Of a DNA stretch of 64,000 bases, positions 44,737-53,358 are shown one piece after another. A program made the position numbers and the translations under genes. How positions within the stretch are numbered: the first letter of the stretch is position 1; each line of letters opens with the position of its first letter. The notes below the pieces were generated by a model. It searched no databases, was not told the DNA's origin, and saw only the letters and a program-made list of their open reading frames with translations. The stretch comes from Halorubrum persicum (GTDB taxonomy: Archaea; Halobacteriota; Halobacteria; Halobacteriales; Haloferacaceae), in the NCBI RefSeq assembly GCF_002727125.1, contig NZ_NHOA01000033.1, forward strand, positions 1 to 64,000, written 5' to 3'.

Positions 44737-44745
44737 GTAAAAACG
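44737..44745 (-). promoter_or_regulatory. TATA box of top6B-top6A
   Basis: On the minus strand CGTTTTTAC is centred about 33 nt before the top6B start. Confidence 0.5.
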
Positions 44746-44956
44746 CACCGGCAGCGGGGCGAAAGTGAATTCCCGGTGGAGCGACCGTCTCGAAGTCGAT
44801 CATGCAACTCGTTGAGACGGCCACCCCGCGATGGGGACCGGGCTCGAACTGATTTCATACGTTCAGCAACCAAAAGAATCGGATATTTTCATATGAGTTG
44901 AATATAATGCCCCTCGTGCACCGTTAACAAGCAACACTCGCCGGAACCTCGATGAC

Positions 44957-44964
44957 GAGGAGGA
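44957..44964 (+). promoter_or_regulatory. Shine-Dalgarno sequence of the Tat-protein gene
   Basis: GAGGAGGA lies 6 nt before the ATG at 44971. A TATA-like GAATATAAT at 44900-44908 predicts a leader of about 40 nt. This is unusual here, where most genes look leaderless, and it fixes the start. Confidence 0.6.
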
Positions 44965-44970
44965 ACGCAC

Positions 44971-46011
44971 ATGGATGACGACCATTCGACCCCGAGAGCG
45001 AACAGCGCGACTGATCGACCGCGGCGACGGTTCCTCGAGACCGCGGCGGTGACGGTTTCGGCTCTCGCCGCCTCCGGGACGGCCGCCGCCGTCCCCGGCC
45101 GAGGCAAGGGAGGCGGCGGCGGAGCGGGGAGCGGCGGCTTCCCGCCGAGCGGGATCACGGCGTACGGCGACGAGGTCGACCTCGGAGCGGGGTCGGTGCG
45201 GACGTTCACCACCGAAACGCCGTCGGGGGTCCCGAAGTACCACGGCGTCGAGTTCGACCGGTCGGCCCTGGACGGACTCCCGGACGCCGACGAGCTCGCC
45301 GGCGCGCCCGACGAGTACCCGGATAAGTACGGTCCGACCGGCGAGGCGCTGACCGTTCACAGGAAGGCGTCGCTGGAGTTCTTCGTCCCCTTCCCCGACG
45401 CGTCGAACACCCCGTTCACGTTCCTCGGGCTGAACTGGAACCCGGAGGGACACCCCGGCGGCGCGGGCGCGTGGCTGACGCCGCACTTCGACATTCACTT
45501 CCACACGCTGGAGCCGGCGACGATCGACGCGATCGAGGGGCCGGCCCTCCCGCCGTACGACGAGGTCGTCGAACGGGACGAAAAGGGGCGCCCGACCGCG
45601 ATCGAGACCGCGCTGGACCGATCGCAGATCCCGTCGGGGTACCAGCGCTCGCCGCCGGTCGCGGCAGGGGAACGGTACATCACCGACATGGGGGAGCACG
45701 CGGCGCCGGCCGACGCGCCCGAACTCCCGGACGGACCGGGCGAACCGGGCGATCCGTCGGCGTTCTCGAACACGCTCATCCAGGGGTTCGTGGACGTCGG
45801 CGACGGGGACGATCCGCGGCTGGCGTTCGTCGAGCCGATGATCACCCGCGAGTTCTTCCGAAACCACTCCGGCACCGAACGGTACGACGTGCCACAGCCG
45901 GAGACGTACCCGTACGACGGCCCCCAGTACCACCCGACCGGCTACAGCGTCCGCGATGTCCCGAGCAGGGACGCGATCGTCGTCGCCGTGCAGGACTTCG
46001 ACGCGGTCTGA
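44971..46011 (+). CDS. Tat-exported protein of unknown function
   Basis: 346 residues. A twin-arginine signal (DRPRRRFLETAAVTVSALAASG, read in two parts around RRRFLE) ends near AAAVPG, followed by a Gly-rich linker. The mature domain contains PHFDIHFHTLE, a histidine-rich motif that could bind metal, and a preceding NWNPEGHPGG. I do not recognise the family with certainty; it resembles secreted DUF5602-like proteins. It has a Shine-Dalgarno sequence and a TATA box. Located divergent from top6B. Confidence 0.8.
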   Translation: MDDDHSTPRANSATDRPRRRFLETAAVTVSALAASGTAAAVPGRGKGGGGGAGSGGFPPSGITAYGDEVDLGAGSVRTFTTETPSGVPKYHGVEFDRSALDGLPDADELAGAPDEYPDKYGPTGEALTVHRKASLEFFVPFPDASNTPFTFLGLNWNPEGHPGGAGAWLTPHFDIHFHTLEPATIDAIEGPALPPYDEVVERDEKGRPTAIETALDRSQIPSGYQRSPPVAAGERYITDMGEHAAPADAPELPDGPGEPGDPSAFSNTLIQGFVDVGDGDDPRLAFVEPMITREFFRNHSGTERYDVPQPETYPYDGPQYHPTGYSVRDVPSRDAIVVAVQDFDAV

Positions 46012-46109
46012 TCGCCGCCGCTGTCGCCGGCGCCCGAACGTCTCCTCGGGCCCCCCGTTCAGCTCTCCCCGGCGACAGCTTTCTCCCCGTGACGCCCCTC
46101 CGTCCGACC

Positions 46110-47072
46110 ATGTCAGGATGGACCACCGAAGCGATGCCGCGACTGGACGGGAACACGGTGGTCGTCACCGGCGCGAACAGCGGGCTCGGCTACGAGGGGA
46201 CGCGCGCCTTCGCCGCGAAGGGCGCCACCGTGGTGATGGCGTGCCGGAGCGTCGAGCGCGCCGAGGCCGCGGCCGACGAGCTCCGCGCCGAGGCCGGCGG
46301 CGAGGTCGACGGCGACCTCGACGTGCGCGAGTGCGACCTCGCTTCGCTCGACTCGGTGGCGGAGTTCGCCGAGGGCCTGCGAGCGGAGTACGACGCGGTC
46401 GACGTCCTCTGTAACAACGCCGGCGTGATGGCGATCCCCCGAAGCGAGACCGATGACGGCTTCGAGACGCAGTTCGGCGTCAACCACCTCGGCCATTTCG
46501 CGCTCACCGGACGGCTGTTCCCGCTGTTAACAGACGCCGAGGGTGTCGGCGGCGACGCGCGCGTCGTCACGCAGTCGTCGGGCGCGCACGAGAGCGGCGA
46601 GATGGACTTCTCGGACCTCAACTGGGAGGAGTCGTACGGCAAGTGGAAGGCGTACGGTCGGAGCAAGCTCGCGAACCTCCTGTTCGCCTACGAGCTCCAG
46701 CGCCGGATCGACGCCGCGACCCGGGAGGGCGACGCCGACCCCGGCGTCCGCAGCGTCGCCTGTCACCCGGGGTACGCCGACACCAACCTCCAGCTGCGCA
46801 CCGCCGCGGAGAGCGGCAGCCGGCTCATGACGGTCGGGATGCGGCTGGCGAACGCGGTGCTCGGACAGGACGCCGCGACGGGCGCCCTCCCGATGCTGTA
46901 CGCGGCCACCGCCGACGTCGACGGCGGTGCCTACGTCGAGCCCGGCGGCCTCATGAACATGCGCGGGGCGCCGACGCTCGGCCGCTCCAACGACGCCTCC
47001 TACGACCGCGAGGACGCGCGCCGGCTCTGGGAGTACTCGACCGAGGCGACCGGCGTCGAGTATCCACTGTAA
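46110..47072 (+). CDS. Short-chain dehydrogenase/reductase (retinol-dehydrogenase-like)
   Basis: 320 residues. VVVTGANSGLGYEGTRAF is the NAD(P)-binding Gly motif. LCNNAGVMAIP, the catalytic Ser in VVTQSSGAHES and Tyr-x3-Lys in YGRSKLANLL complete the active site. The HPGYADTNLQ block and the length match the retinol dehydrogenase-like group of SDRs. The physiological substrate is unknown. The start at 46110 begins MSGWTTEAMPRL. Confidence 0.93.
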   Translation: MSGWTTEAMPRLDGNTVVVTGANSGLGYEGTRAFAAKGATVVMACRSVERAEAAADELRAEAGGEVDGDLDVRECDLASLDSVAEFAEGLRAEYDAVDVLCNNAGVMAIPRSETDDGFETQFGVNHLGHFALTGRLFPLLTDAEGVGGDARVVTQSSGAHESGEMDFSDLNWEESYGKWKAYGRSKLANLLFAYELQRRIDAATREGDADPGVRSVACHPGYADTNLQLRTAAESGSRLMTVGMRLANAVLGQDAATGALPMLYAATADVDGGAYVEPGGLMNMRGAPTLGRSNDASYDREDARRLWEYSTEATGVEYPL

Positions 47073-47086
47073 CTGGCCGCAGCGAA

Positions 47087-47626
47087 CTAGTGGAGCGTCC
47101 CCTCCCGCACGCGGTCGTCGTGCGCGAACAGCGCGTACCCCACGTCGACGGGCCGGGCGTCCGTCTCCCCGGCGATCTCGCGGATCGGCTCGATCATCGC
47201 GACGTAGTCCGCGGCGTCGAAGCGCTCCTTCCGCCCGTCGAGGTAGCCGAGTCGCTCCAGCGAGGCCCACACGCGGGTGTCGACGACCGCGTGGCGGTCG
47301 CCGTCGAGCGCGGCCAGCACGCACGACGCGGTCGGGGCCTGAAACCCCGACAACCCGGTGAGAAGGCGGATCGCCGAGAAGTCACCGTCGACCGCGCGGG
47401 CGTTGCGGGTCACCTCCCGACAGCGAGCCTCGGGGTTCCGTTCGACGTGATACGCGCTCCGCGTGGACGACTCGTAGGCGATCTCGTACAGCTGCTCGCG
47501 CGTCAGGAACCCCTGCGATCGGTAGCGCTCGCCGAACGCGGCGAGGCGCTCGGGGAGCACGCCCTGCGTCTCCGCGTACCGGTCGAGGTTCTCGGCGACG
47601 AACGCGTCAAGGTCGGAGGCGTCCAT
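47087..47626 (-). CDS. HhH-GPD-like protein of unknown function
   Basis: 179 residues. LLTGLSGFQAPTASCVLAAL reads as a helix-hairpin-helix, and HAVVDTRVWASLERLGYL places an Asp where HhH-GPD DNA glycosylases have the catalytic Asp in VDTHV. No Lys or iron-sulfur cysteine cluster was seen, so it would not be an EndoIII-type lyase. N-terminal helices (1-90) make up the remaining fold. The protein may be a monofunctional glycosylase or a DNA-binding relative. Convergent with the SDR gene, 14 nt apart. Confidence 0.7.
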   Translation of the reverse strand: MDASDLDAFVAENLDRYAETQGVLPERLAAFGERYRSQGFLTREQLYEIAYESSTRSAYHVERNPEARCREVTRNARAVDGDFSAIRLLTGLSGFQAPTASCVLAALDGDRHAVVDTRVWASLERLGYLDGRKERFDAADYVAMIEPIREIAGETDARPVDVGYALFAHDDRVREGTLH

Positions 47627-47729
47627 ATCCGATCTCGCCGCTCGCCGACCAAAATCCCGGCGCCGCCGCTACGGCGTGTCATATACGCGAGACGCGTTTC
47701 GAGAGCTGTCCGCGTCGAACCGACGACGG

Positions 47730-47924
47730 TTACAGTCGGGTGAGGTTCGCCGCGCGGGGGCCCTTCTCGGACTCCTCGATCTCGAACTCTACTTCCTGTC
47801 CTTCCTCGAGGTCTGGGCCGCCGACGTCTTCCATGTGGAAGAACACGTCGTCGTCAGCGTCGTCAGTCTCGATGAATCCATAGCCGCCGGTGTCGTTGAA
47901 GAAGTCGACCTTGCCTGTCGCCAT
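47730..47924 (-). CDS. cspA: Cold-shock domain protein
   Basis: 64 residues, a single cold-shock domain. KVDFFNDTGGYGFIETDD has RNP1 (GYGFI) and VFFHMED has RNP2. It binds single-stranded RNA or DNA, likely as an RNA chaperone. The N-terminal MATGKVDFF is characteristic. A perfect 7-bp inverted repeat lies 4-22 nt before the start. Such small CspA-like genes are common in haloarchaea. Confidence 0.97.
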   Translation of the reverse strand: MATGKVDFFNDTGGYGFIETDDADDDVFFHMEDVGGPDLEEGQEVEFEIEESEKGPRAANLTRL

Positions 47925-47927
47925 CGC

Positions 47928-47946
47928 GTCTGGACCAACTCCAGAC
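47928..47946 (-). promoter_or_regulatory. Inverted repeat directly upstream of cspA
   Basis: GTCTGGA-GTTGG-TCCAGAC, 7-bp perfect arms with a 5-nt loop. It ends 3 nt before the ATG. A TATA-like TTATCA is at 47952-47957. It could be an operator or, if transcribed, an RNA hairpin blocking initiation. Confidence 0.5.
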
Positions 47947-48010
47947 TAACTGATAAGTGTTGTGTGCCACCGACACCCGGCGTGCGTCCCGGCTCAGTGC
48001 CCGCCTCAGA

Positions 48011-48271
48011 TCACTGCTGTGCTCTCGCCATCTCCAGAGAGATGAAGAAGCCGAAGTACGCCGGGACCCCGGCGAGCATGAGCATGTACAACACCCACTG
48101 CGGCGCGGCCGAAAACAGGAAGTCGTACAGCAGCGACACGACCGTCACCCAGACGACGGCGAACGCGAGATCCTGTACCATCCCGGTGCCGTTCCCCCGA
48201 ACGTGGGACCGGACTCGGTCGGCGAGGCTCTTGTCCGCATCGGCGTCGTCGATCTGATCGGTGTCGGTCAT
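48011..48271 (-). CDS. Small two-segment membrane protein
   Basis: 86 residues. The N-terminus is acidic. Two membrane segments are at about 37-55 and 58-79 (VQDLAFAVVWVTVVSLLYDF and LYMLMLAGVPAYFGFF). The function is not recognised. On the same strand as the universal stress protein and symporter genes, 87 nt downstream of the former. Confidence 0.7.
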   Translation of the reverse strand: MTDTDQIDDADADKSLADRVRSHVRGNGTGMVQDLAFAVVWVTVVSLLYDFLFSAAPQWVLYMLMLAGVPAYFGFFISLEMARAQQ

Positions 48272-48358
48272 GGGTGAACGTCCGCGTCGAAATACGTTGG
48301 TGTTCCGGAACGGGTCAGTGCCGGCGCGCCCCCGTGTCGGAGCGCGCCCGGCGGTGAT

Positions 48359-48820
48359 TCACTCCTCGTCGAGGTAGTCGACGACGAGGACGGGGACGTG
48401 TGTCGAACGCAGCGTGCGTTCGGTGACGCTCCCGAGGAGCGCCCTCCGGACCCCGGCGCGGCCGTGACTCCCCATCACGATCAGGTCGATGTCGTTGTCC
48501 TCGGCGTAGTCGGCGATCACCTTGTGCGGGCGACCGCCCGAGATGTGTTCGACGATCTCGACGCCGCGCTCGGCGCCGCGCTCGGCGACCACGCCGGTCG
48601 CCTCGTCCGCCTGCTCTTTCAGCTCTCCCATCTCGTCGAACCGACCCTGTTTGAGCCGGTCGACCTGTTCGGTCCCGAGACTGAAGTTCACGGAGTCGAT
48701 GTCGACCACGTACAGCGCGTGGACCTCGGCGTCGTACTTCTCCGCGAGGTCGAGCGCGTGGTCGACCGCGGCCTCTGCGACGTCGCTTCCGTCCGTGGGG
48801 ACAAGAATGCGCTCGTACAT
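48359..48820 (-). CDS. Universal stress protein (UspA family)
   Basis: 153 residues. ILVPTDGSDVAEAAVDHALDL opens the fold. The ATP-binding motif G-x2-G-x9-G-S is in GSHGRAGVRRALLGSVTE. HVPVLVVDY ends it. The start codon overlaps the symporter stop by one base (TAATG), so it is co-transcribed with the symporter. Usp genes are often linked to transporters in haloarchaea and may sense ATP or AMP state. Confidence 0.93.
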   Translation of the reverse strand: MYERILVPTDGSDVAEAAVDHALDLAEKYDAEVHALYVVDIDSVNFSLGTEQVDRLKQGRFDEMGELKEQADEATGVVAERGAERGVEIVEHISGGRPHKVIADYAEDNDIDLIVMGSHGRAGVRRALLGSVTERTLRSTHVPVLVVDYLDEE

Positions 48821-50586
48821 TATCGCTCCTCCTCCGCGGTTTCGTCGTCAGCTGCGCGGCCCCCGTCGGTGGCCGCGTCGTCAGCTGCGCGGCCCCCGTC
48901 GGTCACAACGTCCTCACCGCCGTCCGCGGCGACGACGTCCTCGGCAGTCTCTTGTTGCCCCATCGGCTCGGGGCTGTGACACTGCCGCACGATCCGCTTC
49001 GTTTCGAGGGACGGTTCGTCGGTCGCCAACGAGACGGCGATGGTCACCAGGAACACGATCGGTAGCGTGATGAGCGCCGACCCGATGGCGGGCATCCACT
49101 GCGCCAGTCCCGCCGACAGCGGCGCCTCGAGCGACCCGATGTACGTCGGGACGATCTGGTTGATCATCGGGATCGACCAGAGGGTCAGCCCGGTCGTCAT
49201 GCCGGCGAGCGCTCCCTGCCGGTTGGCGTTCTCCCACCACATGCCGAGGAAGAACATCGGGAACAGCACGGAGCCGGCGAGCGAGAAGGCGTACCCGACG
49301 AGCGCGGCGATCGAGGACGCGGGGTTGAGCGCGGCCAGGGTGGTCAGCGCGCCCAGCGCGACGATCGAGAGGCGGCCGACGAGGATCTGCTGGCGCTGCG
49401 TCGCGTCCTCGTTGATGATGTTCGTGTAGATGTCGTGGCTGATCGCCGAGGAGCCGGCGATGAACAGCCCGGCGACCGTCGCGATCGCCGCGGCGATACC
49501 GCCCGCCGCGACGATGCCGACGAACCAGTCCGGCAGCCCCGACAGCTGCGCCGCCAGCACGACGATGACCTCGCTGGCCGCGCCCGTCATTCCGGGATCG
49601 CCGTAGGTCGGGCTGACCGTCTGCGAGTAGAGGTCGGTGCCGAACGCCGCGAATGCGGGGGCACTCCAGTACAGGATACAGATGAAGAACAGCCCCCAGA
49701 CCGTCGACCAGCGGGCCGTCCGTTCGCTTTCGACCGTGTAGAACCGGACGAGCACGTGCGGCAGCCCGCAGGTGCCGACGATCAGCGAGAACGTCGTGGC
49801 GACCCAGAGGTAGTAGCTCGACGAGGCGAATGGTTCGGAGAACTCGCTGCCGAGCTGGCTGATCAGCGCGCCGTACTCGAGCTGCGGCAGCACCGTGGAG
49901 TAGCCGTTGGTGTAGCCGACGACGAACAGCCCGACGACGAACGCGAGGATGAGGATCACGTACTGGACCGCCTGGTTCTTCGTGGCGCCCAGCATCCCGG
50001 ACAGCGTCAGGTAGCCGACGGTGACGACCATCATCGCGACGACCATCACCTGGTACCCGTCTAAGCCGGGGATGAGGCCCCCGTAATCACCGAAGATGTA
50101 CAGGCCGACGAGCGCCATCCCCTTCGCCTGCCCGATTGCGTAGACGAAGCCGATGAGGAACGTCGTCACCGCCGCGATGGCGCGCGCGGTGTCGGAGTTG
50201 AACCGGTCGCCGACGAAGTCCGGCGCCGTGTACTTCCCGAACCGACGCAGCTGCGCGGCGAGGAAGATAAGCAGGATGAAGTATCCCGTCGTCCAGCCGA
50301 CGACGTACACCAGCCCGTAGAACCCCGCGAGCGCGATCGATGCCGCCATTCCGAGGTACGAGGCGGCCGACATCCAGTTCGCCCCGATCGCCATCCCGTT
50401 CTCGACGTTCCCGATGGATCGACCGGCGACCCACATGTTCTCGGTGTCGGCGACGCGGAAGACGAACCCGATAGTGAGGAACAGCCCCAGCATCGCGATC
50501 ACGAGGATCGACGGTGCCAGCTTGAACGAGATGTCGAGAGCCTCCGGAAGGAGGTCGCTCTGCAGGAGGAGTGAGCTTCCCATCAT
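48820..50586 (-). CDS. Sodium:solute symporter, acetate-permease-like
   Basis: 588 residues with about 13 membrane segments. Features of the SSS family are GRSIGNVENGMAIGANWMSAASYLG near segment 2 in pieces (WMSAASYLGMA), GYVTG-like loops, and SLIVGTCGLPHVLVRFYTV. This resembles ActP and other monocarboxylate/acetate symporters. The adjacent DUF4212 subunit and two acs genes support acetate as substrate. The C-terminal tail (about 540-588) is soluble and carries two 11-residue repeats shared with the small subunit. Overlaps the upstream gene by 4 nt. Confidence 0.93.
   Translation of the reverse strand: MMGSSLLLQSDLLPEALDISFKLAPSILVIAMLGLFLTIGFVFRVADTENMWVAGRSIGNVENGMAIGANWMSAASYLGMAASIALAGFYGLVYVVGWTTGYFILLIFLAAQLRRFGKYTAPDFVGDRFNSDTARAIAAVTTFLIGFVYAIGQAKGMALVGLYIFGDYGGLIPGLDGYQVMVVAMMVVTVGYLTLSGMLGATKNQAVQYVILILAFVVGLFVVGYTNGYSTVLPQLEYGALISQLGSEFSEPFASSSYYLWVATTFSLIVGTCGLPHVLVRFYTVESERTARWSTVWGLFFICILYWSAPAFAAFGTDLYSQTVSPTYGDPGMTGAASEVIVVLAAQLSGLPDWFVGIVAAGGIAAAIATVAGLFIAGSSAISHDIYTNIINEDATQRQQILVGRLSIVALGALTTLAALNPASSIAALVGYAFSLAGSVLFPMFFLGMWWENANRQGALAGMTTGLTLWSIPMINQIVPTYIGSLEAPLSAGLAQWMPAIGSALITLPIVFLVTIAVSLATDEPSLETKRIVRQCHSPEPMGQQETAEDVVAADGGEDVVTDGGRAADDAATDGGRAADDETAEEER
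48847..48912 (-). repeat. Two 33-bp units in the symporter tail
   Basis: Units encode DVVTDGGRAAD and DAATDGGRAAD (residues about 559-580), almost the same as units in the small-subunit gene. Confidence 0.8.
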
Positions 50587-51152
50587 TCGTCTGCCCCTCC
50601 GTCGGCCGCGGCGACCTCAGCACCGCTCGTGGTCTCCGTGGCGGCGCCGTGTTCGATACCGTACTTCTCGTCGAGCGCGTCCCGCTTACGGGAGTACCAG
50701 AACGAGAGGATCAGTGCGCTGGTCGGGGCGCCGAACGCGACGAGGAAGTAGTGGAGCGGGAACTGCAGGATCGGCATCGAGTTCGTCATCGTATCGGGCG
50801 CGATCCGCGTCAGGGTCACCGGTCCCCACACTGCGATGACCCAGATGGCGAATCCCGTCCAGACGATACGGAGGTGATCGCGCATGTACGGCGTGCTCGG
50901 ATTCAGGATGTTCACCTCCGCTCCGAGGTAGTCGGTGTCGTTGTGCTTCTGTGCCGCGCCTGTGGCGACGCCGCCGTCGGTGGCCGCGTCGTTCGCTTCG
51001 CGGCCCCCATCGGTCGCCGCGTCGTCGGCTGCGCGGCCACCGTCAGTGACCGCGTCGTTCGCTTCGCGGCCCCCATCGGTCGCCGCGTCGTCGGCTGCGC
51101 GGCCACCGTCAGTGACCGCGTCGTCCGAGCTTCGTGAGCTATTGTCTGTCAT
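50583..51152 (-). CDS. DUF4212 symporter small subunit
   Basis: 189 residues. A disordered N-terminal 65 residues holds five 11-residue repeats (units DAVTDGGRAAD and DAATDGGREAN). The core has two membrane segments (about 90-115 and 128-150) with RIVWTGFAIWVIAVWGP and PLHYFLVAFGAPTSAL. DUF4212 proteins accompany SSS-family acetate or monocarboxylate transporters as a small subunit. Followed with a 4-nt overlap by the large subunit. Confidence 0.92.
   Translation of the reverse strand: MTDNSSRSSDDAVTDGGRAADDAATDGGREANDAVTDGGRAADDAATDGGREANDAATDGGVATGAAQKHNDTDYLGAEVNILNPSTPYMRDHLRIVWTGFAIWVIAVWGPVTLTRIAPDTMTNSMPILQFPLHYFLVAFGAPTSALILSFWYSRKRDALDEKYGIEHGAATETTSGAEVAAADGGADE
50958..51122 (-). 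repeat. Five 33-bp units in the small-subunit gene
   Basis: Residues 11-65 are five units: DAVTDGGRAAD, DAATDGGREAN, the same pair again and a degenerate DAATDGGVATG. The units alternate, so the higher-order period is 66 bp. Confidence 0.85.
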
Positions 51153-51186
51153 GTGTTGTGGTGTGTGTTGTCGTGGTGTGTTTATG

Positions 51187-51197
51187 CGATTTTATCG
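51187..51197 (-). promoter_or_regulatory. A/T-centred palindrome in the symporter promoter
   Basis: CGAT-TTT-ATCG (CGAT-AAA-ATCG on the minus strand) lies 35 to 45 nt upstream of the small-subunit start, just beyond a TATA-like ATAAA at 51181-51185. ATCGTGA at 51194-51200 is shared with the acs1 promoter. Confidence 0.45.
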
Positions 51198-51264
51198 TGA
51201 TATTTATTCGCGGTGTCGAGCGCGTCGTCTCTCGTCTAGTGTCTCGAAAACGGTGGTGTGGCGG

Positions 51265-53259
<1,995 letters not shown>

Positions 53260-53287
53260 GGTACGGGCATACCCAACCGATCTCACC

Positions 53288-53295
53288 ATATAAAC
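53288..53295 (-). promoter_or_regulatory. TATA box of the first acs gene
   Basis: GTTTATAT on the minus strand is centred about 33 nt before the ATG at 53259. Confidence 0.6.
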
Positions 53296-53308
53296 GCTGG
53301 CGCTAAAT

Positions 53309-53320
53309 ACGAAAAATCGT
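53309..53320 (-). promoter_or_regulatory. A/T-centred palindrome upstream of the first acs gene
   Basis: ACGA-AAAA-TCGT lies 14 nt beyond the TATA box, at an activator-like position. ATCGTGA and ATTC follow (53316-53329), as they do in the symporter promoter. Confidence 0.45.
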
Positions 53321-53358
53321 GAAGGATTCAGGGCGTGATTCGGCGCATCTCGGTCGTT

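Noticed and set aside
42474-44768. A 764-codon plus-strand frame opposite top6B
   Set aside because: An antisense shadow of top6B; the composition is typical for a reversed haloarchaeal gene and it has no domain.
48847-51122. CRISPR array because of regularly spaced 33-bp repeats
   Set aside because: The repeats are contiguous, in-frame, coding units without unique spacers. No array exists in the window.
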